In this document: piece after piece, positions 8,049-16,072 of the stretch
How positions within the stretch are numbered: the stretch's first letter is position 1
Layout of the letters: each line of letters starts with the position of its first letter
Origin: Sinosporangium siamense
Lineage (GTDB): Bacteria > Actinomycetota > Actinomycetes > Streptosporangiales > Streptosporangiaceae
Reading direction: 5' to 3'
Length of the DNA stretch: 64,000 nt
Assembly (NCBI RefSeq): GCF_016863435.1
Contig: NZ_BOOW01000013.1
Location: forward strand, 1 to 64,000
Notes under the pieces: generated by a model
The model's input: only the letters and a program-made list of their open reading frames with translations
Databases searched by the model: none
What the model was told of the DNA's origin: nothing
Position numbers and translations under genes: made by a program

Positions 8049-8459
8049 TCAGTAGTGAATGGTGGATTTGCAGCCGCAGTGGTAGGCCCCCGTGCACGGG
8101 ATAGGGCCGAAGATACTGGAAATGCAGTCGCGGCAGCGGTGCCGGTTGGGAGCGGTGCCCGTATACCACCACCCGCTGCTGTAGGGGCACTGCCCGCAGC
8201 CGCGGTCGTAGGTTGGCGTGCAGGTCGCGAAACCGCTGGGGCAACTGGAGTCGGCGGCGCATCCCGAGCAATAGGTGCTTTGAGGCGGGTAGCAGGTGCC
8301 GTGGGCCAGCGCCGGGCGGACGTCCACTCCGACGACGACGCCCGCCACCGCGGCGGCGAACGCTCCCGTCTTCCCGAGGAACCCGCGGCGCCCGAATCGC
8401 CGCGCGGCCTTCGCCGTCCCCAACTGGAACTTCTCGTCACGCGATAACGTGGATTTCAT
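8049..8459 (-). CDS. MauA-like Cys-rich Tat-exported protein
   Basis: A 136-residue protein with a twin-arginine signal (R-R-G-F-L-G-K at 24-30, then a hydrophobic segment and A-L-A-H). Its mature part has 12 cysteines, the number that forms six disulfides in the methylamine dehydrogenase light chain MauA. It also has a G-W-W-Y block and a Y-H-C ending resembling MauA. In MauA two separated tryptophans form the tryptophan tryptophylquinone cofactor. Here the second position, before the last cysteines, has no Trp, and no heavy-chain gene is nearby, so true methylamine dehydrogenase activity is unlikely. The start lies 23 bp inside the MauD-like gene. Downstream genes follow within 10 bp. Confidence 0.75.
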   Translation of the reverse strand: MKSTLSRDEKFQLGTAKAARRFGRRGFLGKTGAFAAAVAGVVVGVDVRPALAHGTCYPPQSTYCSGCAADSSCPSGFATCTPTYDRGCGQCPYSSGWWYTGTAPNRHRCRDCISSIFGPIPCTGAYHCGCKSTIHY

Positions 8460-9024
8460 CCTTGTGCTCCTCTGCGAATTCGACGCTCCGGACAGGGGCG
8501 AGCATCTTGATCAGTTGGGTGCGGGTGTTCATCAGTCCCTTGGCGGCCACGAGGCCGCGGTGGTCGACGACGAAGGCGAAGGGGCTGACCTCGACGTCAT
8601 ACGCCTGGCCGATCTCCTCATTGGCGAACACGACGGGCCCCTTGACGCCGAAGCGCTGGGCGTAGGCGGTGACGTCGGCGATGTCCTTGCCGAACAGCAG
8701 ATTGACCACCTGAATGTCGTAGTGGTCCTCGACATATTTGATGTCCGGGTAGATGAGCGAGCATTCGCTGCACGCGGTGGAACCGAAGAACAGCAGCTTG
8801 GGCTCGCGGGTGTGCACGTCGACGCTCGCGTTCGAGCGCGCGTCGACCAGGTCGAGCCGGGGAAGGCGCCGGCCCACCGAGATGCCGCTGTCGTTGGCGC
8901 CCCGTGAGGTTCCCAGCACGAACACGCCGAGCTGCCGGAACAGCACCGCCGTCAAGATCAAGTTGAGAAGCGTGACGGCCAGGCACACGGCGACAATCAC
9001 CACTATGGCAACCGACATCCTCAA
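8437..9024 (-). CDS. MauD/TlpA-like thioredoxin-fold protein
   Basis: A 195-residue protein anchored by one N-terminal helix (about 4-30) with an extracytoplasmic thioredoxin-like domain. The redox motif is C-S-E-C at 85-88 (F-F-G-S-T-A-C-S-E-C), and a cis-Pro region (V-S-P-F-A-F-V-V-D) appears near 150. This matches MauD, the thiol oxidoreductase needed to form the disulfides of methylamine dehydrogenase light chain. Here it lies immediately upstream of and overlapping the 12-Cys MauA-like gene, its likely substrate. ATG 9024 is used; ATG 9018 is an alternative. Confidence 0.85.
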   Translation of the reverse strand: MRMSVAIVVIVAVCLAVTLLNLILTAVLFRQLGVFVLGTSRGANDSGISVGRRLPRLDLVDARSNASVDVHTREPKLLFFGSTACSECSLIYPDIKYVEDHYDIQVVNLLFGKDIADVTAYAQRFGVKGPVVFANEEIGQAYDVEVSPFAFVVDHRGLVAAKGLMNTRTQLIKMLAPVRSVEFAEEHKDEIHVIA

Positions 9025-9048
9025 GCCTTTCTTTTGCGGGTCGGCGGC

Positions 9049-9594
9049 TTAGGAGGGGGCACGGAGATCCGGGAAGTCCTCCAGCCAGGGCCGGTAGCGG
9101 GCGGCCAGCTCCCGATAGCGCTTCAAAAGCGGCAGGTAGGCGGGGAGGATCACCATGGCGAAGAGTGCGAGGATCAGCGCCGTGGCGAAGCCGAACAACC
9201 GCACGGTGAGCGGTGGAAGGGCGGGCTCTGCGAACATCGCGGCGACGGCGGCGGCGAGGACGGCGAGGCCGAGATCCGCCGCGGCGAGCCCGTAGCCGAG
9301 CCGCCCCGACCGGGATCTGCCCCAGCACCCGCAGTCCGCCCGGCCCCGCTGCACGCGCAGCCACAGCACCCCGGCCCCCATGACCGCATACACCGCCGCG
9401 ACCGCATAAAGAACGACGGGGGCGGGAGAGAGCACGAACGCCGTACAGAGGATCGCATGTATCACGGTGAGACCGTGGTCGAGAGAGGCCGGGATGACGG
9501 AGCGGCGTTTCTCCGCCCAGACCAGATCCCAGCCCTTGCCCACGGCCGAGGCGATCAGCGGTGCGCAGACCAGCATGCCAAGCAGGAAATACAT
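9049..9594 (-). CDS. MauE/DoxX-family redox-associated membrane protein
   Basis: A 181-residue protein with about four transmembrane helices and the cytoplasm/membrane-edge motif D-C-G-C-W-G at 88-92, characteristic of MauE-family proteins (CGCFG). MauE works with MauD in forming disulfides of the methylamine dehydrogenase light chain, probably passing oxidising equivalents across the membrane. The gene lies 24 bp upstream of the MauD-like gene and 15 bp after the preceding gene, on the same strand, so it is part of one operon. Confidence 0.85.
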   Translation of the reverse strand: MYFLLGMLVCAPLIASAVGKGWDLVWAEKRRSVIPASLDHGLTVIHAILCTAFVLSPAPVVLYAVAAVYAVMGAGVLWLRVQRGRADCGCWGRSRSGRLGYGLAAADLGLAVLAAAVAAMFAEPALPPLTVRLFGFATALILALFAMVILPAYLPLLKRYRELAARYRPWLEDFPDLRAPS

Positions 9595-9609
9595 CCCGGG
9601 CCGGTCCCC

Positions 9610-10137
9610 CTAGACGACGACGGTCGTCGTGAAGAGCCGCGTGAGCAGTTCATTGCTCACCGGCTGCTGCGCGACCGCGTCGGCGAGCCTGCGCAGTGCG
9701 GCCAGGTCCTCCACACGGCCGATGACGGGGTTGGCGGGCTGAATGCCGTCGACGTCGGCGAGGAACGCGGCGATCTGGGGCTTGGCCGGGACACTGCCGT
9801 CGGGGTGGGAGCACACGACGATGTCGCCGGCCTTGTAGGAGCCGCCCGGAGCGGCGGGCATCATGGCCCGGTCGGGCGGTCGCTGCGCGTCCGGCGGAAG
9901 ACCGGCGCCCGCGGCGGCGGCGGGAGCGGCCTTGGCTTTCGCGGCGCCGTATCTGGCGACGAGGTCGGCGAGGGACGGCGAATCGATCTGAATTTGCAGG
10001 ACAAATCCGGGAGCGTATCTTGTGACGGTGGACACGGAGGCCGCTGCGCTCTTCTCGCCTCCGGATCGGCCGGAGAACTCCGCGAAATCGCCCGCACGGC
10101 GTATTCGCAGCTCTCCGACCGGCTGAATCGTACTCAT
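9610..10137 (-). CDS. hypothetical protein heading the mau-like operon
   Basis: A 175-residue protein I cannot place. It has no signal peptide or membrane helix. The N-terminal ~70 residues look like beta strands (G-E-L-R-I-R-R-A, V-L-Q-I-Q-I), there is an Ala/Pro-rich linker at about 68-95, and a C-terminal helical part ends in T-T-T-V-V-V. The ATG at 10137 follows AAGGGGTGA. Being first in an operon whose other members make or mature an exported Cys-rich protein, it could be a partner or cargo protein; this is only context. Confidence 0.6.
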   Translation of the reverse strand: MSTIQPVGELRIRRAGDFAEFSGRSGGEKSAAASVSTVTRYAPGFVLQIQIDSPSLADLVARYGAAKAKAAPAAAAGAGLPPDAQRPPDRAMMPAAPGGSYKAGDIVVCSHPDGSVPAKPQIAAFLADVDGIQPANPVIGRVEDLAALRRLADAVAQQPVSNELLTRLFTTTVVV

Positions 10138-10401
10138 GACTCACCCCTTGGCTGGTACGTCGCGAATGTGCAGGGCGAGGTCTGTGAACTCGCCGGCCGC
10201 AGGCCAAGGCGTTTGATGAGGAAACGGCTGCCCGGCCCTGGCCGCATATGTGCCCCATCGATATCGGCGGTCGTACGGGTTTGTTTGTTCTCCGCGCGAT
10301 CGGTGGAAGCACGTTGAGAAAGCTCGCCCCGTGTTACATTCCGACTATTTGGACGGATGCTCCTCATAGATAGCAACACAGCAAGAGGGCGAACACAATC
10401 G

Positions 10402-10444
10402 TTGACATTATTCGAGAGTTAAAGTAGGTAACCGCTCGGTCACC
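10402..10444 (+). promoter_or_regulatory. promoter-like element with overlapping 18-bp dyad
   Basis: TTGACA (10402-10407) and TAGGTA (10425-10430) are separated by 17 bp, a good actinobacterial SigA-type promoter on the plus strand. An imperfect dyad GGTAACCG-CT-CGGTCACC (10427-10444) overlaps the -10 and would suit a repressor. No convincing plus-strand gene follows before sepH, so the transcript is unknown (small RNA or nothing). The rest of 10138-10745 holds no gene I can support. Confidence 0.4.
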
Positions 10445-10609
10445 TAGGGTGAACGAACTTTTGTTCTTGTCCGTCCTGTGGCCGGGCGGCGTCAAGCCAT
10501 AATGACCTGCCTGGCCGCTGTTCCGTCCTCTGTGCCGCCCAGTGATAAACAGCGGCCGAACTCGCGTTGAGACCGGAATTAGTTGTTAGACAAAAATGGT
10601 TTGCCCTGT

Positions 10610-10633
10610 CCGGCCGTAATTCTTTTCGGCCGG
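10610..10633 (-). terminator. putative terminator of sepH
   Basis: CCGGCCG (10610-10616) pairs perfectly with CGGCCGG (10627-10633) across a 10-base A/T-rich loop. Read on the minus strand it lies about 110 bp after the sepH stop and is followed some 20 bases later by a run of T. The spacing to the T run is loose, so efficiency is uncertain. Confidence 0.4.
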
Positions 10634-10745
10634 TCCCCGGACGATAAAAAGGCCGGTGCCTGCGAGGCGCGGCGCACACCGAGGGGCCGACCAGAGTGGG
10701 TCTGGCCGGCCGGAGAGCGGTGTGGGAGCCCGCGAGCGCGGGCCG

Positions 10746-13382
10746 TCAGTCCTGGCGGCGGGCGCCGAACATGATCTCGTCCCAGCTCGGCACGGACGCG
10801 CGGCGGCCACGCGACCTCCGGGCGGGGCGGGTCGGCTGAGCGGGCGCCGGGGGAGCCTGCGGGGGCTCCGAGGTCTTGTCGGCCGCCGCCTTGCCCTTGC
10901 CGCCCTTCTCGGCCGCCTGCTTGCCCGGCGCCGGCTTGGCGGGAGCGGCAGGTGCCGGGTCCGGCTTGGGTTCGGCCTTGGCCGCCGCCGCGGCCGGCTC
11001 CTGCGGGCTCTCCACAGCGTCACCCGCCTTCTGCGCGGGCTCGGCGGCAGGCGTTTCCTCGGCTGCGGGTACGGCGGAAGCCTTGTCGCCGGCCTGGTCA
11101 CCGGCCGGAGTGGCGGGTGTGGTGGCAGCGGGCGCGGGGGTGGCGGGCATGGTGGCGGCGGGAGGCGCGGCGGCCTGGGCGGCTTCCGCCTGGGCGGCGT
11201 CTGCCGGGACGGCGGCCGCGTCAGAGGCGTCCTTGGCGGACTGCGAGTCCACCTCGCCGGCGCCTGAAGCGGTGGCGACCTCGCCGGAAGAGGCCGGAAC
11301 CTCCTTGGTTGCAGCCGGGATGACGTCTGTGGGGGAGGCGGCGACATCCTGGGCCGCAGCGGGCGTGGCGTCGGCGGACGGCGCCATGCCGGGCGAGGCC
11401 GCCAGAGGCGGAACGTCTGCGGCGGACTCCGCGGCTGGCGAGGCCGTACTGGCAGAACTCGCGGCGGGCTCCGCGGTGGGCGAGACCCCGCTGGGCGGAC
11501 CCGCGGCGGGCGAGGCCGTGTCGGCAGAACTCGCGGCGGGCGAGGCCGTACCGGGAGAACTCGCGGTGGGCTCCGCGGTGGGCGAGACCTCGCTGGGCGG
11601 ACCCGCGGCGGGCGAGGCCATGACGGGAGAATCCGCAGGGGGCGCGACGGCTGCGGAAGGCCCTGCGGAAGGCGAGGTCGCGGCGGGTGGAACGATGGCG
11701 GGCGAGTCCGCGGTGGACGCGGCAGGCGCGGGCGAGGCGGTTCCTGGTGAGGCTGTGGTCGGCGCCGAGGCACTCTGCTGCACATGCGGCTCGGCGGAGG
11801 CTGCCACATCGTCCTTCGGCGAACTCACCGAAGGTGTGACGGGAGCCGAAGCCTCGCCGAGTGGCGCGCGGCCGGCCTCGGGCTGGCTCTGCCGTACATC
11901 CTCGGGGCCGCCGGCAGGGGGGTCGGTGTCGTGGGCGGGCGTCTCGGGGGCAGGACCGCCCGCTGGGACGTTGTCCGGCCGGGCAGGGTGGGCGGCGGGG
12001 CCGGTCGGGCTGTCGTACAGCGGTGTGGGCCGGTTCGCGTCCGCGGCGGGGCCGTGTGCCGGGGTGCCGTACAGGGGCGTGGGGGCGGAGCCGTGTCCAC
12101 CCGCCGCCTCGTCGGATCGTGCGCCGAACCTGTCGGAGGCCGAGGGCGCAGCCGGGCGGGCGGCCGGACTGTCGTATGGCGACCTGCCCGCGGTGAAACC
12201 GTGCGCCGGATTGTCGTGCAGCGGCGCGGCGGGCCGGGCGCCACCGATGGCCGGGCTCGCCGTGTCGCTCACCGGTGCGGCGGAGCGCGTGTGGAAGTCG
12301 CTCGCCGGTGGGGGCGACGGGCGGGTGACGGGCGGTGTCGGGGCTGTGCCGTACGGAGGCTGGGCCGTCGGGGTGCCGATCGCAGGCGTGTCGCCGTGTG
12401 GGAATGCGGTGCGGGCTGTGCTGTCGCCCATGTCGTGGTCCCCCTCCGCCGTGGCGGGTGTGGTGTGCGCTGTCGCGGGGGGGAGGTTCTGCATGATGCC
12501 ACGGGACGGACCGGCGGGCCCCTCGTCGCTGAGGCGTGCCGCGGGCACGGTGCCCGGCTCGTCGTCCGGCGGTATGATCTTGGGCGCGGCGGGATCGGCC
12601 CAAGTGGGCCCGGGGGTCTCGCGGCGTAGCGGGGGCTGCTCAAGCTGGCGCGGATGGCCGATGTGCTCGGCCTCCAGGCGCATGGCGGGCGGGTCGTGCC
12701 GGATCACCGAGGGGAAGGGGACCGGCGGCGCGAGCGGCGGCACGGGCTGGAGCTTGGCGACACGCGGCACGAAAGGCGTGACCGTGGTGTCGGGGGCGGG
12801 CTCGACGTATTCGGACGCCGACAGGCGCATCGCTTCGTCGTCGTTGGGGCTGATGTGGCGGCGGCGCGGGTCGAAAAGCCATTCGGCGTTTCGAGTGTGG
12901 CCGTTCCACACGAAGCCGAGCTTGACGCGCCACAGGCCGTCGTCGCGCTTGGCGGAGTCCCAGTCGATCTCGTCGGCGGGCACGCCGCGGCGGCTGAGCC
13001 GTTCGGCCACGAGGTCGCCGAGGATCGGGCCGGGAGAGGTGTCGCCCGGGAGCCTGACGGCGCAGCGCTGTGCCTGCTGGGCCATGTATTCCCGCTCCTG
13101 CAGCACCGGCCCCTCGAACCAGCGGACGCGCTCGACCGGGATTCCCGCCGTCATGGCGATCTCCTCCGCGGTCTCCCCCGCGCGGATCCGCGCCTGGATC
13201 TCCTTGGGACGCAACGGACTCTCCACTTCGATCTCGTACTGGCCGAGACGGGAGAAGTTGCCGCGGACAGCAGCTCGGAGCCGGTCGTCCACGGGGAGCG
13301 TGAACCGCGTGCCCCGGCCGGCTGTGGCCAGCACGAGGTATGTGCCGTCTTCGCTCACCGCGACGAGTCGGAGCTCCTGCAT
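10746..13382 (-). CDS. sepH: cell division protein SepH (DUF3071)
   Basis: SepH binds FtsZ and stimulates its assembly at division sites in Actinobacteria. This copy has 878 residues. Residues 1-165 are the DUF3071 domain (M-Q-E-L-R-L-V-A-V-S-E-D-G, with a helix-turn-helix around I-R-A-G-E-T-A-E-E-I-A-M-T-A-G-I-P). A disordered Pro/Ala/Ser/Thr linker of over 600 residues follows, and the conserved C-terminal tail R-R-A-S-V-P-S-W-D-E-I-M-F-G ends the protein. The start at 13382 is supported by GAAGGGA and by the domain beginning there. The linker contains internal duplications (a ~100-bp unit repeated around 11450-11620), and the whole protein is much longer than typical SepH proteins of roughly 350 residues. 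A very long antisense ORF here is a composition artefact. Confidence 0.92.
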   Translation of the reverse strand: MQELRLVAVSEDGTYLVLATAGRGTRFTLPVDDRLRAAVRGNFSRLGQYEIEVESPLRPKEIQARIRAGETAEEIAMTAGIPVERVRWFEGPVLQEREYMAQQAQRCAVRLPGDTSPGPILGDLVAERLSRRGVPADEIDWDSAKRDDGLWRVKLGFVWNGHTRNAEWLFDPRRRHISPNDDEAMRLSASEYVEPAPDTTVTPFVPRVAKLQPVPPLAPPVPFPSVIRHDPPAMRLEAEHIGHPRQLEQPPLRRETPGPTWADPAAPKIIPPDDEPGTVPAARLSDEGPAGPSRGIMQNLPPATAHTTPATAEGDHDMGDSTARTAFPHGDTPAIGTPTAQPPYGTAPTPPVTRPSPPPASDFHTRSAAPVSDTASPAIGGARPAAPLHDNPAHGFTAGRSPYDSPAARPAAPSASDRFGARSDEAAGGHGSAPTPLYGTPAHGPAADANRPTPLYDSPTGPAAHPARPDNVPAGGPAPETPAHDTDPPAGGPEDVRQSQPEAGRAPLGEASAPVTPSVSSPKDDVAASAEPHVQQSASAPTTASPGTASPAPAASTADSPAIVPPAATSPSAGPSAAVAPPADSPVMASPAAGPPSEVSPTAEPTASSPGTASPAASSADTASPAAGPPSGVSPTAEPAASSASTASPAAESAADVPPLAASPGMAPSADATPAAAQDVAASPTDVIPAATKEVPASSGEVATASGAGEVDSQSAKDASDAAAVPADAAQAEAAQAAAPPAATMPATPAPAATTPATPAGDQAGDKASAVPAAEETPAAEPAQKAGDAVESPQEPAAAAAKAEPKPDPAPAAPAKPAPGKQAAEKGGKGKAAADKTSEPPQAPPAPAQPTRPARRSRGRRASVPSWDEIMFGARRQD

Positions 13383-13508
13383 GCGAGTCCCTTCGTCGTC
13401 CTGCTTGTTCTTCCCCCGGACCCTTGAGTCTCTCGCGTGTGCCGGTTGCCTTCCAGCACCGTACCCGGCATGTCCGAACATCGCCTTCCCGGAGGGGGCC
13501 GAGGACGA

Positions 13509-13524
13509 TGTGACGCCGGTCACA
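13509..13524. promoter_or_regulatory. perfect CRP-type operator upstream of sepH
   Basis: TGTGACGCCGGTCACA is an exact match to the CRP/Crp half-site pattern TGTGA-N6-TCACA and a perfect inverted repeat. It lies 127 bp upstream of the sepH start, the only gene transcribed away from this 275-bp gap (the lactone oxidase gene ends at 13658). A cAMP receptor protein homologue could regulate sepH; the position relative to the transcription start is unknown. Confidence 0.55.
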
Positions 13525-13657
13525 GTATGCGGCATTGAGGTTGACTATAGATCAGTGGCGGGACGCCGGGGGTGAGGCTCCTCGACGGATTCTCCCCCAG
13601 CGGCACCCGCACCGCCCAGCACTTCGCGTATGTCAGGGTCCGGTCCGGTCGGCGTGC

Positions 13658-14995
13658 TCAGCCGAGTACGCCTTCCAGATAGTCGTTCATAAACAGTCTG
13701 TCAGGGTCAAGTCTTTCGCGGAGCGCAATAAAATCCGCCAAACGTGGATATACCTGGCCGAGGTAGGTCGAGTGCTGGTTGTGAAGCTTGCCCCAGTGAG
13801 GCCGCCCGCCCAGCCCGGTCATGATCTCCTCCACCCCCGCGAAATAGCCCGGATCGGGTGAGCGCCAGTAGACGTGGCAGGCGATGTAGGCGGTGGCTCT
13901 GCCGTACGCCGTCGACAACCACGCGTCGCTCGGCGGCGCCACACGCACCTCGACAGGGAAGCTCACCCGAAGGCCGGCGCGGTCGATGAAGTCGCGCAGC
14001 TCGCGCAGGGCGCGGCCGAGGTGCTCGCGCGGCACGGCGTACTCGGTTTCGAGGAACCGCACCTCCCTGAGCGTCGCGAACACCTTGTGCGAGGCGTCCA
14101 CGTGCGACGACTCCGAGAGCAGCCGCGCCGCGATCGCGTTGATCGACGGGATGGCCGGGGGATGGCGGGCGCCCACGGCGCAGGCGAAGCCGAACAGCGT
14201 GTTCTCCAGGAACCGCTCGTCCAGCCAGCGCCGGAAGGCGCTCGGCGGCGACGCGGGCCTCGCCGTACGGTTGCCCAGTTTGACCAGGCACACATCGGTG
14301 TGAGGCATCCAGTGGAAATCGAGGTGGTCGTTCTCGTCCGTCAGGTTGTCGAGCGAGTCCAGGATCTCGGTGAGCGCCATCGGCCGCCGGACGCAGTGGA
14401 GCAGGAAGGCGGGTTCCACCCGGAACGTCACGGCGGTGAGCACCCCGAGCGCGCCCAGGCCGACGCGGGCGGCGTCGAACAGGTCGCGCTTCTCGCCGGT
14501 GTCGTCCGCGCCCACGGTGACGATCTCGCCGGAAGCGAGCACCATCTCCAGGGAAAGCACCTGGTCGGCGAGGCCGCCGCTACTTCGCCCGGAGCCGTGG
14601 GTGCCGGTCTGGATGGCGCCCGAGACGGTCTGGGCGGTGATGTCGCCCATGTTGGCCAGGGCCAGCCCGCGCCGGTCGAGTTCGAGGTTGAGGTCGTGCA
14701 CCGTCGTGCCCGCCCCGGCCGTCACCCATGTGTCGCCCGCGGCGCGCACACCGGTAAGGCCGTCGGGCCGCAGCAGCAGGCCGTCGGTGAGGGCCGCCCC
14801 CGTGAAGGAGTGGCCGCTGCCGGCCATGCGCACGCGCCTGCCGGCGGCGGCGCCGTCGAGTACGGCGCGAGCCACGTCGGCGGCCGATCGGGGCGTCCGG
14901 ACCTCGGCGGCGGTTGTGCGCTGATTGCCGGCCCAGTTGCGGAAGGTCCTGCCGGGAATGCCGCTGTGAACCTTGCCGGAAGAAACCTTGCCCAT
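13658..14995 (-). CDS. FAD-linked sugar-1,4-lactone oxidase (D-arabinono-1,4-lactone oxidase family)
   Basis: A 445-residue cytoplasmic flavoprotein of the VAO/ALO family, oxidising an aldonolactone (D-arabinono- or L-gulono-type) or a related polyol with O2 or another acceptor. The N-terminal FAD domain has R-V-R-M-A-G-S-G-H-S; the His near residue 62 is the usual covalent FAD attachment site. Next come G-D-I-T-A-Q-T-V-S-G-A-I-Q-T-G-T-H-G-S-G, then the C-terminal ALO domain with P-H-W-G-K-L-H near residue 400. The ATG at 14995 gives normal family length. Substrate cannot be decided from sequence; alditol oxidase is a possible alternative. Confidence 0.85.
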   Translation of the reverse strand: MGKVSSGKVHSGIPGRTFRNWAGNQRTTAAEVRTPRSAADVARAVLDGAAAGRRVRMAGSGHSFTGAALTDGLLLRPDGLTGVRAAGDTWVTAGAGTTVHDLNLELDRRGLALANMGDITAQTVSGAIQTGTHGSGRSSGGLADQVLSLEMVLASGEIVTVGADDTGEKRDLFDAARVGLGALGVLTAVTFRVEPAFLLHCVRRPMALTEILDSLDNLTDENDHLDFHWMPHTDVCLVKLGNRTARPASPPSAFRRWLDERFLENTLFGFACAVGARHPPAIPSINAIAARLLSESSHVDASHKVFATLREVRFLETEYAVPREHLGRALRELRDFIDRAGLRVSFPVEVRVAPPSDAWLSTAYGRATAYIACHVYWRSPDPGYFAGVEEIMTGLGGRPHWGKLHNQHSTYLGQVYPRLADFIALRERLDPDRLFMNDYLEGVLG

Positions 14996-15109
14996 GCAGG
15001 ACCTCGCCCACGTCGCGTTCCGCGCGTCGCTCCGCCCGCGGGTTTCCCCGCGAGTGACGGAGCAGTGAACATGAACACTACTCATGCAAGGCCCGGAGCG
15101 GTATGGCTC

Positions 15110-15847
15110 CTAGCCCACGACCTTGTCGGCGGGGAAGGTCCCGCCCGCGGCGGGCATCGCGTCGCCGAGCACGTCCGAGACTGTCACCATGTGGTAACCC
15201 CGCTTGGAGAGCTCGGTGAGGATCGCGGGCATCGCCTTCACCGACTCCTGCACCCAGTCGTGCATGAGCACCACCGAGTTGCGCTCGGCCACCTTGAGCA
15301 CCTGCTTGGTGATCTCCTTGGTGTCGCGCAGCGCCCAGTCGCGTGAGCCGGCATTCCACAACACGATCGGCAGGTTCACCTCGGCCGCGACCTGCTCGAC
15401 CGAGGGCGTGCTCAAGCCGTAAGGCGGGCGCAGCAACACCGGCCACTCACCGGTGACCTCGTGCACGATCTCCTGCGTCGAGACCACCTCGGTGCGGATG
15501 TCCTCGATCGAGATGCCGGTGAAGTTGGAGTGGCGGTAGCTGTGGTTGCCGAGCTCGTGGCCCTCCTTCGCCATGCGGCGGGCGAAGGCGGGGCGCGACT
15601 TCACATATTGCCCCTGCAGGAAGAACGTGGCCTTGGCCTTGTGCTTCTTCAGAGTGTCGAGCAGCTCACCGGCGTATTTGCCCGGACCGTCGTCGAACGT
15701 GAGGGCGACGCATTTGACTACGGCGCAGTCGACACGGGCGGCTGTGGACGCTGGGCCGGTGGCGGACGCGGCGCCGGTGGCGGGTCCCGCGGCGAGCGCG
15801 GTGACGCCACAGGCGAGTGCGAGCAGTGACCGGAGGAGGCGAGACAT
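15110..15847 (-). CDS. secreted polysaccharide deacetylase (NodB/CE4)
   Basis: A 245-residue exported enzyme that removes N-acetyl groups from peptidoglycan, chitin-like or related polymers outside the cell. A Sec signal peptide ends after about A-G-P-A-T-G-A-A-S-A (residues 20-30). The NodB domain motifs are complete: T-F-D-D-G-P (51-55, metal Asp and catalytic Asp), H-E-L-G-N-H-S-Y-R-H (metal His 102 and 106), R-P-P-Y-G (about 140) and V-L-M-H-D (about 203). The start at 15847 gives a well-formed signal peptide; an upstream reading to 15919 does not. Confidence 0.9.
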   Translation of the reverse strand: MSRLLRSLLALACGVTALAAGPATGAASATGPASTAARVDCAVVKCVALTFDDGPGKYAGELLDTLKKHKAKATFFLQGQYVKSRPAFARRMAKEGHELGNHSYRHSNFTGISIEDIRTEVVSTQEIVHEVTGEWPVLLRPPYGLSTPSVEQVAAEVNLPIVLWNAGSRDWALRDTKEITKQVLKVAERNSVVLMHDWVQESVKAMPAILTELSKRGYHMVTVSDVLGDAMPAAGGTFPADKVVG

Positions 15848-15940
15848 GACCGAACCTTCTGAGGGGGAGGAGCCGGGGCGCCCCGCATCGTACCGCTCAG
15901 GGTGATCGATACGGGACACCCAGTGATCTCTCGCAATAAG

Positions 15941-15954
15941 GTTGAGATCTTAAC
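15941..15954. promoter_or_regulatory. near-palindrome upstream of the deacetylase
   Basis: GTTGAGATCTTAAC is a 14-bp dyad with one mismatched pair, about 95 bp upstream of the deacetylase start in a locally A/T-rich stretch. It could be an operator. No regulator is encoded next to it. Confidence 0.25.
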
Positions 15955-16037
15955 TACTCCTGCGCGCAATGCTCTGCGCGGGGGCTGCCGTTTACTGGGG
16001 ACTGCCGGGCCTCCGCCTACGCCTGTGCGGGCCGCCG

Positions 16038-16072
16038 GGCGTAGGCCCCCCTTCGTTCGCCGGGCCTACGCC
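16038..16072. terminator. hairpin terminator after the MFS gene
   Basis: GGCGTAGGCCC (16038-16048) and GGGCCTACGCC (16062-16072) form a perfect 11-bp stem around a 13-base loop. The stem includes the stop codon of the MFS gene (16066-16068), which limits the usable length for that gene. A partial direct copy of one arm occurs at 16014-16031. There is no T run, as is usual for high-GC actinobacterial terminators. Confidence 0.5.

Noticed and set aside
8049-8459. True methylamine dehydrogenase light chain
   Set aside because: The second TTQ tryptophan and the heavy-chain gene are missing, so only 'MauA-like' is supported.
10134-10379. 81-residue minus-strand ORF whose stop overlaps the next gene as ATGA
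   Set aside because: The overlap is attractive, but it has no ribosome site at its ATG, its composition is not protein-like, and no family is recognisable; it may just be the operon leader.
10502-10570. 22-codon ORF downstream of the orphan promoter at 10402
   Set aside because: No Shine-Dalgarno sequence and no protein character; not enough to call a gene.
10876-13575. 899-codon open frame antisense to sepH
   Set aside because: It is produced by the GC-rich Ala/Pro/Ser codons of the SepH linker; its product is Gly/Ala/Ser repeat without domain and has no ribosome site.
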